Part shown: positions 23,030 through 36,723 of the stretch, in pieces
How the letters are laid out: every line of letters starts with the position of its first letter
How positions within the stretch are numbered: position 1 is the first letter of the stretch
Assembly (NCBI GenBank): GCA_014607495.2
Contig: CP053163.1
Span: 6,118,716 to 6,182,715, forward strand
Length of the DNA: 64,000 nucleotides
Source of the DNA: Carposina sasakii
Taxonomy: Eukaryota; Arthropoda; Insecta; Lepidoptera; Carposinidae
Direction of reading: 5' to 3'
Notes under the pieces: model-generated
What the model was told of the DNA's origin: nothing
Database searches by the model: none
Seen by the model: only the letters and a program-made list of their open reading frames with translations
Translations under genes and position numbers: made by a program

Positions 23030-25330
23030 AATCTTTATATATAAAAATATTCTATTCGTGTGTTTGTAATGGATTTCCCTCTAAACGGCTGAACTGATTT
23101 TGATGAAGTTTTGTGTGTGTATTCAAGTGGGTTCGAAAATGGTTTAGATTTACTATTCGGTCGACAACATTTTGTTTTCTCTGCAGTCCACGCAGACGGA
23201 GTCCAAAAACATTATTTAATTGACCGAATTGTAAAGCTAAACCATTCTCGAACCCACCTGAACATACACACAAAATTTTATCAAAATTGGTCCAGCCGTA
23301 AAACCACACGAAAAGAAGATTTATATTGTTGTTTATGTTAGAACTTTTTACATAGGATCCGGCAGACTGCGGTTCAGTCGCAGTGTCGAATATTCAGAAA
23401 TATACTTTAGTTTCAGTTACGCCCGGTAGATGGTTGTTATATCTCGGAAATTTTTCCTTTTCCTTACATAAATAAATCTTCTATTTTTGCGTTTGTAATG
23501 GATTTCCTTCTAAACTACTGGACCGATTTTTATGAAATTTTTTGTGTGTATTCAAGTAGGTTCGAGAATGATTTAGATTCATAATTCGGTCTAAATAATG
23601 TTTTTGGACTCCGTCCGCGTGGACTGCTGAAAAAACAAAATGACTTTGACCGAATTGTGAATCAAAACTATCCTCGAACCCACTTGAATACATAAAAAAA
23701 AAATCATCAAAATCGCTCTAGCTGTTTTGAAGGAGTTCAATTACAAACACACGAAAAGAAGATTTATATTGTTGTTGATGTAAGTTAGAACCTTTTACAT
23801 CGTTGACCGAATTTTGAATTTAAACTATTCTCGAACCCACATACACACACACAAAATTTCATCAAAATCGGTCCAGCCGTTTAGAAGGAGTTCAATTAGG
23901 TACAAACATAGGAATAAAAGATTTATATTGTTGTTGATGTTAGAACCTTTTACATAGGATCCGGCAGACTGCGTTCCAGTCGCTGTGTTGAATATTTAAA
24001 AGTATACTTTAGTTTCAGTTACGCCCGGTACATGGTTTTATATAACGGAAATGTTTCCTTTTCTTTATCTTGTTATACACGGTGCTTGTGACAGCCAGGC
24101 AAATATTTATATGGTGACTTCAGACCATGATTCTGAGGCAAAAACACTGAAAAATTTCCGTCATTTTTTTCATATTTTTCGAAAAAAAATTGTTTATTTC
24201 ATTTTAGTAGGCCTTAGATAATGAAACAGAAAATACATTTTTAAAGCAAAAGATGATTTATAAAAAAAGGCCCTTAAAAAGTTCAAATAACTGATCAAAC
24301 CTAACAGAGAATCACAGGTGATCCAAAAACAGCAATGTGTCACACAATTACCAATAAGCCCATATAATTAGTCACAGCACAGGTTGTTTATCTCAACTAT
24401 AGCCTTAAAATTGGTCAGAAGTGGCACCATGTGGTTCTATCGGCCCTTGGTGCTCTACCTACCCCGTAAGGGATATTAACGTGATTATATGTATGAATGT
24501 AATTAGTCACAGGATCTCCGAATAACATTGGCGCGGAGAGCAAATATTACTGATAATAAAATCACAAATACATTTCCTGCGGGTAATAACACTGTCGTGT
24601 AACGCAACACAATGGTACTTTTTGAGCATTTCAGTATTTGCCTGGCTGTCACCCACACCCTGTATAAAAATCTTCTATTCTCGTGTTTTTCATTGACCTT
24701 CCTTTAAATGGTTTGACCGATTTTGAGGAAATTTTGAGTGTGTTATATGTGTTTTAGTGAGTTCGAGAATGGTTTAGTTAGATTCTCAATTCAGTCACCG
24801 AAATTTTGTTTTTAGTGCAGTCCACGCGGACGGAGTCTAAAAACATTATTTAGTTAACCAAATTGTAAATCTAAACTTTTCTCGAACACACTTGAATATA
24901 CACAAAAAATTACATCAAAATCGGTCCAGCCGTTTAGGGGGAAGTCCATTACAAATACACGAACATAAGATTTAATATATCAAGATAAAGAAAATAAAAC
25001 ATTTCCGTGATACTATCTACCGGGCGTAACTGAAACTAAAGTATCTTTGTGAATATTCGATACAGCGACTGCAGCGCAGTCTGCCGGATCCTATGTAAAA
25101 GGTTCTAACTAACATTAACAACAATATAAATCTTCTTTTCATGTGTTTGTAATTGAACTCCTTCAAAACAGCTAGACCGATTTTGATGATTTTTTTTAAT
25201 GTGTATTCAAGTAGGTTCGACAATGGTTTAGATTCATAATTCGGTCAACTAAATAATGTTTTTGGACTCCGTCCGCGTGGACTGCTGAAAAAACAAAATG
25301 ACTTTGACCGATATTTCCAAGGGAAAAGGA
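23030..25330. repeat. Cluster of fold-back retroposon units within a large inverted repeat
   Basis: At least four ~300-bp units (about 23037-23330, 23466-23785, 24662-24985, 25100-25310) each consist of two inverted arms (ggatttcc.tctaaacggctg ... and its complement) around a centre containing ggactccgtccgcgtggac. Between units, a block with ggatccggcagactgc and cagttacgcccggta recurs at 23350, 23950 and, inverted, at 25018-25095. About 23.70-24.06 kb and 24.96-25.32 kb are inverted copies of each other around the TATACACGGTG element at 24074-24666. Confidence 0.7.
24074..24666. mobile_element. TATACAGGGTG-ended element with GACAGCCAGGCAAATA inverted ends
   Basis: Begins tatacacggtgcttgtgaca and ends, on the other strand, with TATACAGGGTGTGGGTGACA; both ends continue GCCAGGCAAATA. 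A reverse copy of a (TACA)n retroposon tail is embedded near 24385-24515. A truncated relative of the right end is at 41700-41752. No coding capacity. Confidence 0.7.
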
Positions 25331-27184
25331 AATAACGGTAGAATTTCCGCTACACAGAGGAAGTGGCGGACAGCCGCTAGGCTGAAAATTAAACCAAATA
25401 ATTTTAAATGACCATATAACAGCAATAAATAAAAGGCAACATTATATTATGTTGTCTATTGAATAAAAATTTACTTACTTTTTTCTTCATAAAATTGGAT
25501 AAGATAATAACTGTAATTCTGTAAATAACTGTATTCGAGAAATCGAAGTCAATCCCCGATGGTCGTAAGAGATTTCACAGATTAAGCCGCGACCTGAAAA
25601 TTTGATCTTTATGAAAAGTCAATACAAAATTATCAAGGCGGTTGAATTACATGGAGGTAGGATTTCATTGTTTAAGATATTTTATGTTTGCATAAAGAAC
25701 AATATTTTATTTGATATACTCAAAGGCGTGAAGGATGTTGGAGCCGTAATTCTGAGACCGTAATGCACGAGCAGGCAAAGGAATTATTTATGCAAGACCG
25801 ATCCAAGCACAAGAATTGATTTTATCTTTACTACCACTCTGTTTGCCGCTTTATTATTTTAACAGAATTGAAGATTTAATAACAGTTCTGAAAATAAATG
25901 AATTTTAATGTATAAATGATGAGTTAGTCGGCGTGATATTTATACTCGTATGTGTAGCCTATATATGTGTTATTCGGATATTATTATAAGCTATATGCAA
26001 TATATACAACCAAGTTTTATGAAAATCCGTTCATTAGATTTTGAGTAAAACAGTTAAATATACAAACAACCATTATTACAAATATTCAAATTTAAAAGGA
26101 CATAATGGTGATAAATGTGGTGAATATTTAGGCATTATAATATACTTATGACAAGTACCTATAAATGCCTACCCATTACAGTGTTAAAATATGGTACAGC
26201 ATATTGTAAGTAGGTATAAGAAAAAACACATCACTACAGTTAAAAAGCCAGGAATACCTTTTAAAACCTATACATATAATTAAATAGGTGAAAAAATTTA
26301 GACAATAATAAAATAAAATCAAATAGGACATGAATATAATAAAAAGGTAGTAGGTAGGTACAAAAAGAAACGTAACTTAAGTATGTTTTCACAAATAGTG
26401 CCTGTCACGCGAAAACTAACGAGCATCTTGAAAACTGCAAAAGTGCCAGCGCAGCGCACTGAAGTTGTAGAGGTGATTCATTCCAAATTGCAGCTGAGTT
26501 AGACCATAACATAAAAGATTCATTCCACATAAAGGTGATGTGATATCTAATATGAAGTTTGTTTGAGTTATGACGATATTCGCGAACGCCTGCGATTATG
26601 TTCCTCAGATTGAATGTTTCTGATTATTAGAAGTCTTAAAGTTTTTTTTTCCAAAAGGTGGCATGTAGGGATCATTTAAAAGATTCTCGAGAAAAGATTT
26701 ACAACCTCTTGTCTATGTTTCAAGTAAGTAAAAAAAATATGAATCAGGGGCGTGTCTAATAAGACTATGCAATGGTCGACATTAAATCGGCTTGCAACTA
26801 AACACTTGAACGTGTTTTAGAACACATAGCGGAGATAATTAGTCACCTTACTAAGCTTCCAAAGCAAACTTTAAGTATGACTTGAGTGGTAATCGAGATC
26901 GCCACCAAGCTCGGGTTAATTTAGTAACAACTTTAAGGTCACTTAGTTTTAAGAGGTTTAAGTGCCGAAACTTTGATAGAATAAACGTAAACATTTCGAG
27001 CTGTTTCGGTTTAGAATTATCTTTAAGCAGACTTAGCAGTTGCTGTTGCTATAACAGCTTAAATTGATTTTTGGTTAAATAATTAATAATTCAGACCCAA
27101 CGCTTTGTTACTTGTTTTTTTGTGAATAGTTTTTAATTATCTTCGTTATCTATATCTACACTAATATTATAAAGAAAAGAAATT

Positions 27185-27420
27185 TGTATGTGGCAATCCA
27201 CAAGGCTACTGCCATAGGGGGTTTTTGCCTATAGTCACTCACCACGCTGGGCAGGTGGATTGGTGACCGCAATCTGATTTTTGGACAATGTTGTCAGCAC
27301 GGGAGGTGCTGTTGCCCACCTCCCGGAAACCCTTGATCGCCTCGTACGATACCCACGGGCAGGCAGGCATGGGGTTGGTACAAACTCTACTCTGCTGGGG
27401 CACCACGCGGTGTGTATGAA
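27185..27420. repeat. Retroposon fragment (CG-rich patch)
   Basis: A CG-richer patch containing caccacgctgggcaggtgga, cacgggaggtgctgttgccc and gcccacgggcaggcaggcat-like blocks. A partial reverse-oriented match of the first block is at 19443-19500. The composition and recurrence suggest the 5' part of a LINE, but no frame is preserved. Confidence 0.5.
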
Positions 27421-28052
27421 TGCTTGTAATGAATTAACTTAAAAACTAGTTTGCCGATTTCAAACATTCTTTCACCGTTATAATAATAAATTACAAACAA
27501 AATTATTTTCAATTAAATAAAACGGGAGAAATTAATGTATAAAATGTAAATGTTCGGATGAAAGAAATAATGTTTGTAAGTTACCAATATTTGTTACAAT
27601 GCTAGTGATATCCATGTCGTAAGTAGATATATTCTTTAATATGTTAGTATTACAAAACCGCTAGGCATTTTGCAATATTATAAAGTAAAAAGTCCTTCGT
27701 TGTTATTTTAACATTTCTGACATAACCTAACTGAATTAGCTAAACAAAATATCTTGATCCAAGACTCATATTATTAAAAATGCCAAGCGAATTTCTAAAT
27801 AGCGTGTTAATATGCCTTCGATATCCATCCATACCATAGTAAAAGTTTTTTGTAAATTACGATGTCTTCTGGTTACTAAATATTTGCTTCCCCTTTATTT
27901 AAAAATACAACAGTCATAAATTAAACATTTTATGATCCCATGAATGTACGATGTCTCTTTTTTATTTGTAACTTAAAAACTAGCCGGAATGTGATGAATT
28001 TTATGTAAAATATTATTAGGTAGATACATACATGTGTGTTCCCGAAAACGTG

Positions 28053-28182
28053 TAGGTAACTAGAAGTACAAGATCATAAAGGAGATACAACATGTTGCTA
28101 GCTCATCGCCTGAGAGAATGCCCGAGTTCCTTAGTCGACTTTAATGCACCTGATGTATTCTATTAGAGTTCACAGCACACTA
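28053..28182. repeat. Recurrent 'gctcatcgcctgagagaatg' repeat
   Basis: Contains tgctagctcatcgcctgaga, gaatgcccgagttccttag and gtcgacttta, as at 5084-5277. Confidence 0.55.
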
Positions 28183-30371
28183 TCAGGTAAAATTAGGGAT
28201 TTATCAGCTTCACTTATATTTTTGCTAAAATTACGAAACAGTAAAGTAATTTTATACTTAATTAGAACAGTGGCATGTTTCCCTAAAATATAGCATTTTG
28301 TATTGAGTCGTACAGGATATAACAAAAAGGCGTATGTTCAGCGTAAATAGCCCTCGGAATCTATCTACAAAAATTGAAAACCAAATAGTGAACATAAATA
28401 TAATGTTAGATGTCGAAAATAACATTTAATAAACCGTTGTCAACGTGTTAACGATAATTTGTAAAAATGTTCTCGACACAACAGAGAAACAGAGTGCACT
28501 TTACGTAGACACAAATTGAAGTATCTTGTTATTGGACGGTACCTAAGGTATTTTACAAGCAATATAAAACTGGATTCTTATTGGCTGTCTATGATGTTTA
28601 TATCAATTTGTAATGCGGTTGTAGCAGAAGTATCTTATTAGAACTAACAAATCAATTATCAGTTTCACTAATTCTGAAAATCAGGGTCTAGCGTTAAATT
28701 CATATTTGTATATGCACAGCAATAAGTACAATAAGTCTTTTCCAAGCTGCGGCAAACAGAAGAATATCAGCAAATTATTATTTTTACTTATTTACGTGTA
28801 TTGGTGGGCATTAACCTAGCTACTTTGATAATTTAAAAAAATTAAAAATGGTGAGAAATTATGGCTGACGCTTTTATAAAATACTTAGGTTGCGTAACAA
28901 AATTAGCCTTTGCAATGCGATAACTGTAAAATTTTCGCTATGTTATTACTACCGCATGGTAATGGCTGGATACGTATTATTTAAGTTTGCCCGCAGGTAC
29001 CGTAACCCTGGGCGGCTAAATTTTAAAGTTTTTAAACGCTTACACAATATTTTTTAAACCATAAATATAAGTTTATTTATATCCTGTACCGATGCGGGCT
29101 TCGTTAGAATATATCAGCTTCATCTCATTTCGTTATTGTCGAAAGAGTCGACTAGAGAACTCAGGAATTCTCTTAGACGATAAACTAGCAACTGTCCCCG
29201 CTATGCTAAACGTGGCTGCGGGATCTGTTTTGTGATCTTGCATTCGTATGAATGTAAAACAATATAATGAATATGTATAGACATAAAACAATATAGGCAT
29301 TAATCCAGGCTTAGGTATTCCGTTCACATCCCCTGGTAATACCGCTCTGACAGCACACTCCGCTACAGTTACCAATAAATCCACGGAAACAAATAGCCAA
29401 TCAGGGCCCATGAAAGAAATAAAATTAATGATCTTTCAATCCGTACTCACGGAAAATATTTATCCGTTGGGTTTCGATTTACTCTTCCCACATTGGCTAT
29501 TTTTTATGCGATTTAGTAGCAAGTTTAAATAAACTTTCGGTTTAAACTTGTAGTTAGGTATGCAATTCGTTAAATGATTATTAAAATAAATAAAAAATCA
29601 GTTTAAAAAACGTTTCTTTAATAAACAAGCCATTATTATTTGTTAATAAAATGAACTGATGAAACAAACGAGCCCAAACTCGATAGGGTTGCCTCGTTTA
29701 ATTACGGAGTTCCTATGGTAACCTTCCTGCTCCATAATCAGATCAGCTCTGTCATAATAATATGGCATTGTCATCCGATTTGTACATTCATGCCAAATTT
29801 CGGCCTAATCGGAAACCGGGAAGTGAATAAAACTTAACTTATAAGATTTGGTTACAGACAGGTGAAACTAAATAAAAGCTTATACTTAATTAACTATTGG
29901 CAAATCGTGAAATTATCGATTCCTCATTGGATAGGTAATTTGATCGATGAATTTGAATATCGTTTGTCAAAATTAACTTCTGTCTCGCCAAATAGAGTTG
30001 TCGAAGAACAAAAGTACCAATTTTAGTTTAAGAATCGTTTTAATAGAAATATCTGATATTACTTGAGGAGGAAAAAATATCAATTTTTAAATTAAATAAA
30101 TCTTATTCGCGTGAAAAACTTATGTACCTTTCTAATAATATACATGTGTCTATTTTATTTAAATACATTTGAATGGATCTAAAATAGTTGGCATTGCGGA
30201 TTTATTACGATTTAAAAAAAAATATATTATATTCCACTCGAGCATACTCCATGCCCTCCAAATACCTTGACTCAGACTTTTCCATGCAAAATGTCATTAG
30301 ACACTTTAAAGTAAATTTATTCTGTCTGTCCTTCATGTTTGGTAATATTACTTTTAGATATAAAAAGGTAA

Positions 30372-30522
30372 AGCCAGGTTTTCACAGTGAGAGTACGCAC
30401 GGGCCGAGTGGGCGGGCTCGTACGAGTTTCACCGTATAGAAGTTACGAGTTCTGTCTGAGTAAATCGAAATGTTTATTTAGCCCACTCGGTCCGAGCGTA
30501 CTCGTACTGTGAAAACCCGCCT
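30372..30522. mobile_element. MITE with GG(C/T)GGGTTTTCACAGT-type ends
   Basis: Inverted ends gccaggttttcacagtgaga and the mirrored ctcgtactgtgaaaacccgc enclose gggccgagtgggc / gcccactcggtcc arms. About 150 bp. Confidence 0.65.
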
Positions 30523-31592
30523 TAGGTCTCTAAAGAAAAGACGCGAAAGGAGTCTTATGTCATATAAGTCAAAGATTTGTACACCACCACAAGCTTAAAG
30601 TACCTTACCGTAAATACCAACGAAGACTAAATAAACGTTTTTGTTTCCCAAAAGGAAACTGAATAGAGAACATTTATCGGAGATCCATTTTAGTGTGCTC
30701 ATTTTGACAAACGAGCTACTTTCATCCATGGCAATCGATCACTCCAATGACGTTTAAAACGGGTCGCCCAAGTTACCTATGATGACATGACAATAGTTAC
30801 GCATGAAGCTAATACAAAGGAAAGTGACTAGGTGACGTCTGCATCTTCGGCCGGGTGAATAAGCTACATAACTGCTAAATTTCATAAAAAATCGTAAAGA
30901 AGTTTTTGCTTCAAATATTCAAAAATCCAATTTCATAAAATTTAATTTTGATCAAGTAGGATAGTATAGCTAAGTAAGTATGCGATTTCGCTAATGTGGC
31001 CTACACCTAAATACAAATGGCAAGAATGAGTTTCACATTTTTTTTATCTATCTACAGCCCTTTGCCTAAAATGTAGGTATAACTAGCGGCCGGCCGCGAC
31101 TTCGTACAAGTGAGGGAACCATCCCGTTAGAAGCCGGGGCGGATCCCTAATTTTACATAATATAAACCCTTCTCTTATCAATTTCTTTCAAGTAGGAAGC
31201 GACTTTGTTTTATAATGTGTAGTGATATATCATGCAATACTAGTATTCCAACTAATGTTATAAAATGCGAAGGTAAGTTTGGTTATTTGTTACCTCATAA
31301 AGCTTTATTCACTCAACCAATCCTCTTGAAATTTGCAAGCATATAGTAAGAAGTACGGACAAGGACATAAGCTACATTCTGTATGCGGACTAAGTTGGGA
31401 GCAACAGCTAGTTTTCTATGAACAAACGTGATTACTCCACCTCCTTTTTCTATGTAGTTCACAGTTACGCACCGAAATTGAGAGTCTTGAAAGACGAGTT
31501 AACCCTCTTTAGAATACTCCACAAAGAAAGTAATAACAAGGCTTAGACTTAGGTAAGTACTTGGATTAATTTTAATCGATGTCTTATTAGAT

Positions 31593-31920
31593 ACTAGTGG
31601 ACGCCCGCGACTCCGTCCGCGTGGACTACAGAAAAAAAAACAAAATATCGAAATTATCCGGGATAAAAACATTTTTCTGGGATAAAAAGCCTATATGTTA
31701 AGTGGGACCTGTCACAATATATTCCTGAAAACTGCATCGAAATCGGTTCAGCCGTTTCTGAGATGAGCGTGCACAAACGCACAGACAAACCGACAAACAG
31801 ACAAAAATTCCGAAAATCATTGTTTTGGGTACTATTGCGTTGATAAAGGTATTCTATAATATTTTTTCTTATATATCTTCCATGTACAGACAGCGATCCG
31901 TTACATTTTTATTATATGTA
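31593..31920 (+). repeat. Lepidopteran retroposon (~340 bp), copy 2
   Basis: Same family as 14142-14481: head actagtggacgcccgcgact, middle cggttcagccgtttctgaga, tail catgtacagacagcgatccg. It lies in the large intron. Confidence 0.8.
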
Positions 31921-32562
31921 AAAATTAGATTGCGTTTTTTTTTGCAATGTTAGGTACGTTGCGTCAATATAAAGAAAATAACTGTACAGTACAGTACTTA
32001 CTCAGGTACTGTGTGGTGGTGTTTTGAATAAACTCTGCGTACAAACTAAATATAACCCATTATAAAATTATTAATAAAGAAATGGAAAAAATTCCTCACC
32101 CGAGTGGGAATATGAGCCACTTGTAGAAAATTATATTATATATACGCTTCAAATTTTGCGGGTATCGGGGCGGGCGCGGCGGTGGCGAATAGTATCTACC
32201 TATAGTATAATAGAGCTATTAAAGTAAAAACTCTTCGCAAGTAGATACTCATAAAGTATGCCTATTTTAAATGGTCCTTTTTAGGCAGTGATTGTAGATC
32301 ATCTGATAGGATTTTACCTATATATTCATATTCTAAATTATGACGTGGGAAAAACTTTATTTATAAAGTTAACTAGCCGACCCGGCGAACTTCATTCCGC
32401 CTTATTTTTGCCCATTAATATTTGCTAAATTACTGAAAAAAAAACTTTTATTTTATTTTATACAAACCTTGTCCTAGAAATAAAAAAACACGAAAAAGAA
32501 AGAATCATCCAATTTGATGAAGTAGTTCCGAGGTTAGGCGCGTACATACATTTGTGCAATTC

Positions 32563-32690
32563 ATTTTTACATACATACATATAATCACGCCTTTATCCCT
32601 TACGGGGTAGGCAGAGCACCAATGGCCGATAGAACCACATGGTACCACTTTTGACCAATTTTTAGGGTATAGTTGAGATGTACAATTCAT
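32563..32690. repeat. (TACA)n-anchored retroposon tail, copy 2
   Basis: Same sequence as 21633-21785: acatacatacatataatcac, then cggggtaggcagagcacc and gttgagatgtac. Confidence 0.7.
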
Positions 32691-33224
32691 TTTTTATTTA
32701 AGAAATAGCGGCCGCCCATGACATCGTCCGCATGAAGGGGTATTGCATACGTGCGAACCCCGGATTGAGTCCCTAGTTTTACAACCTTTCTTTTAAATAA
32801 CCCTATCTATTGAAAAAACCGCATCAACATCCGTTGCGTAGTTTTGAAGATTTAAGCATACGAGTACATAGGGGCGGTGTATTTGTAATTAAGACGTCAC
32901 AAGAGCAAGTAGTAACTGTAAGGTGATAGAAATAACCTTCAAAATAAAGGGACACTTTCCTCATGATGGAAGTAATTTACGACACAAAACCTTTTCAACA
33001 TCTTAAGTAATATTTCATTTTCAATAACAAAGATTTGATCAAATATTTTTTTATCAATGGCGAAAATAAATTTATATTTTTTATTCTGTATGATGCTCAC
33101 AATTTTAAAAGAGAGAGCCAGAAATGTACATTATTAACACAAAACATTTTTTTTACTTCGTGCTCTATCTATTGTGTAACAGTAATCACTTAGTAAAAAC
33201 ATTTCCCATTGGATTTTTAATGGT

Positions 33225-33395
33225 CGCTAGATTGTTGTATTTGTGCCTAAAACTGGTGGTAGGATCATCCCTTACTACGTGAGATTTTATAGGCTATCTG
33301 GTGAAAAGTGGCCGTATGTTATGAACTCTTCTCCCCAACTTTTTAAAGGAATAATGGGCATAACTATATGTTTGTATGTATGTTTAGTAAAGAAG
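33225..33395. repeat. Dispersed retroposon tail (ttgttgtatttgtgcc)
   Basis: agattgttgtatttgtgcct, cccttactacgtgagattt and ataggctatctggtg, ending near a (TATG) tract. A similar copy is at 19600-19770 (gattgttgtatttgtaccct, ccccttaccacgtgggc). Confidence 0.6.
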
Positions 33396-34362
33396 ATTTT
33401 AAAAGAGTAAGCGTTAAAACGTGAAAGCATTGTGATTACTGATTACTTAAGGTCAAATTGACAGAAATATGCCATCAATTACAGATTTAAATAAATAAAT
33501 ATATTTATTTTCTAATTAGCCTTTAAACTTTTTATTTATTTCGGCCTGAAAATAAAAATCTGCACCAATTATCGTAACCGACGTAATTTAGTACTATCAT
33601 AATGTTCCTGCCCTTATCCCATTATTTATGGTACGCAATATGATTTCTTTCGAAATTTATATTTATAATGAATTGGCATTTGTTTTAACGGCCGGCTGCC
33701 TGCCTCACGCCAACCCTTCGCGGGTATATACCTAGATAATTTAGGATGATGCCCTCAACAAGTAACTTTTTTTTTCGTCTAAAATACGTACACCAACTTT
33801 AATCCAAATAGATAAAATAATGAAACAGAGCGACAACGTTATCATCAATTATTTACAGGGACCGTAACAATAGATGTGAATGGAACAAATGTTGCCACAT
33901 GTGAAAAATGTCATGAGAGTATATTATTTACGGCTGTCACGAAAGGTTGTTTATAGATATTTATTATTTGCAGACACATACTGTTATCTAGTTTCTGTTT
34001 ACTCTTGTTACCAAGTATTTGAGTAGATATGCTGCGTACAAAATAAGTAGAGTAATGAAACATGTGTTTTGTGTATTCATATTAGGTACCCACTTAATCT
34101 GAGGAGAAAGTAAAAAACAGAAAGAAAGAAATTCAAGTAACGTATGGTTCCTATTCATTAAAATAGTAATTAAATCATCATTTTCTCGCCGGGTCATATT
34201 CGAACATCCTATTACTTAGGGGTGTACGTACATATTATGTAAATCTAGTAGCCGCCCGCGCCTTCGTCCAGGAGGCATTGCACCTTATGCCGTTATTTTC
34301 GGTCTTGTGCCCGTCAAATCCATATTAATAAACTTTACGTTAATAATTTTTGATATTTATCT

Positions 34363-34383
34363 ATAATAATAATAATAATAATA
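34363..34383. repeat. (AAT)n microsatellite
   Basis: Seven units of aat/taa. Confidence 0.9.
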
Positions 34384-34872
34384 ACAAAGATGAAATATCC
34401 AGGATGTGGAAGCTACAAAAAGTTGCAGTAGTACCCATAGTTATCTCCACTACTGGAGTTGTCCCAAAACAATTGCGATTATCGTTAAAAACTTTAGATC
34501 TCCCAGTAGCTACCTATATAACTTTACAGAAAGCCGTCATATTAAATACCTGTCGTATTACACGAAAATTTTTACAGTTACAAAATACCGAATCATCAGA
34601 AGTAAATGCTGTACACTTGGCTTAGGCCCGTGTACAGTGTAAAACCGGCGGTAAAAGCCGAGTAGATTAATTTCTAAAAACAACCATAATAATAATAATA
34701 TAATCTTTATTTAACCTTAACTTTTACCACTATTACATAGTTATTATATTTATGCAAATAGGTACATGTGGGTAGTTTTATAATAACGTTCACTAACAAC
34801 TAAACTAGGCTGAGCCTGTATCTTAGATGCTAGTTACTTCCATACATTTAAATTAAAAAGAATGTTATCTAT

Positions 34873-35214
34873 ACATCTATACATATAATAAAAATGTAAC
34901 GGGTAGCTGTCTGTACATGGAAGATATATGAGAAAAAATATTATAGGAGACCTTTATTAACGCAATAGTACTAAAAATAATGATTTTTGTAATTTTTGTC
35001 TGTTTGTCGGTTTGTCTGTTTGTCTGTGCTTTTGTGCACGCTAATCTCAGAAACGGCTGAACAGATTTCGATGCAGTTTTCAGGAATATATTGTGACAGG
35101 TCCCATTTAACATATAGGCTACTTTTTATCCCGGGAAAATGTTTTTATCCCGGATAATTTCGACATTTTGTTTTTTCTGTAGTCCACACGGACGGAGTCG
35201 CGGGCGTCCACTAG
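34873..35214 (-). repeat. Lepidopteran retroposon (~340 bp), copy 3 (reverse)
   Basis: Reverse copy; reading the + strand it begins with the tail (aaaatgtaacgggtagctgt) and ends with the head complement cgcgggcgtccactagt. It is immediately followed by the hairpin MITE at 35215. Confidence 0.8.
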
Positions 35215-35617
35215 TATACAGAGTGTAAAAAGACAACGATGTTTTTTTAACACCTCATATTCTTTGTAAGGTTATGATCATTTTCTTCTATGGAACCAAC
35301 CCTGGGAAACGACAAAAAATTATGAAAAAATAATGTAATTTTATTGCAAGCAATGTATTCGTTTGATGCTCAAAGTACAAATGTACCTACAAAACTAACA
35401 TTATAACATTTTGAGATGGTATCTTTGAAAAAAATGTTTGTTAACCGATTTCAGATGGATTTATGTAAAAAAAAATGATAATATTAACGTGACTTTGGAC
35501 CTCAATATCTTGGAAACCCGTAGTTTCCCTGGGGTACTTCCAGAGAAAAAATTATCGTGATGTTACAAATAATACGAGGTATTAAAAGAACAAAGTTGAC
35601 TTTTTACACCCAGTATA
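35215..35617. mobile_element. Hairpin MITE with TATACAGAGTGTAAAAAG ends
   Basis: Ends tatacagagtgtaaaaagac and gtctttttacacccagtata-type sequence form inverted repeats. Inner blocks (tatggaacc.accctggg, ttggacctcaatatcttgg) resemble those of the 390-bp family. It directly abuts the inner end of the reverse retroposon at 34873-35214. Confidence 0.68.
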
Positions 35618-36381
35618 ATATGTGTTAAGTATAGGTAATACAAATGTGTGAGATTGTTTAGTTAAAAGACATAGATGCTTAACCTACACTTCAGAGAAAT
35701 TAGTATTTCAGATAGAAGACAATTTTTTAAATCAAGGACATAAAAGAGTTATTACCACTTAAGTTAGAACGCTAAAAAGGTTTCTTCTTAAAATCAGCTT
35801 TACCTATTCATATAGCTTCTACCAGATTATTTGTTTAACATCCATTAGTACCCCAAAATTATTTCAACCTATTTTCAGAACTACGTTCACAATAGAATAA
35901 ACAACAGTACCTGCAAATATAAACAGTAATTTCAAATCAGACATGAGCATACTTTCGTAAATGAGCGTGCAAATTTGGCGTCTGCTCCGATTTGTTCCCA
36001 TTCCCGAGCACTGTTCCCGTGATTCCGAGCTCAAAAGCTAGATTCTCGCGTCCTTCGACATATCTCTAAATTCGACATCATTTGTTCTTAGATATCAAAA
36101 ATATTATAATGATTTAACCGTTGCGCTGGCAGCAACGGTACTTTTGCTTAACGTATAAATCTGATTATTAAGACATTATCTTGTGTCTTCGAGAGCATTG
36201 AGAGATGATAATTATGTCGAATGCTGATGATACAATGCCTACAAAGCCTATCTTCTGGATAATCTAGATAAAAGGATATTTCAGATTATCTAAAGACGTA
36301 CATTTGCCAAGAAAAAATTGCAGATGATCTTAAATTCATCATTTTGATTCCAATACCTTTAAGTATAAGTTATATTACGAA

Positions 36382-36723
36382 ACTAGTGGACGCCCGCGAC
36401 TCCATCCGCGTGGACTACAGAAAAAACAAAATGTCGAAAAGATCTGGGATAAAAACATTTTCCTGAGATAAAAAGTACCTACCATTATGTTAAGTGGGAC
36501 CTGTCATAATATATTCCTGAAAACTGCATCGAAGTCGGTTCAGCCATTTCTGAGATTAGCGAGCACAAACGCACAAACAAATAGACACCGACAAACAGAC
36601 AAAAAATCCAAAAATCATTCTTTTGGGTACTATTGCGTTGATAAAAGTCTCCTATAATATTTTTTCTCATATATCTTCCATGTACAGACAGGGATCCGTT
36701 ACATTTTTATTATTTGTATAGAT
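36382..36723 (+). repeat. Lepidopteran retroposon (~340 bp), copy 4
   Basis: Head actagtggacgcccgcgact, tail catgtacagacagggatccg and an AT-rich terminus. Very close to the other three copies by eye, with scattered substitutions and small indels. Confidence 0.8.
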
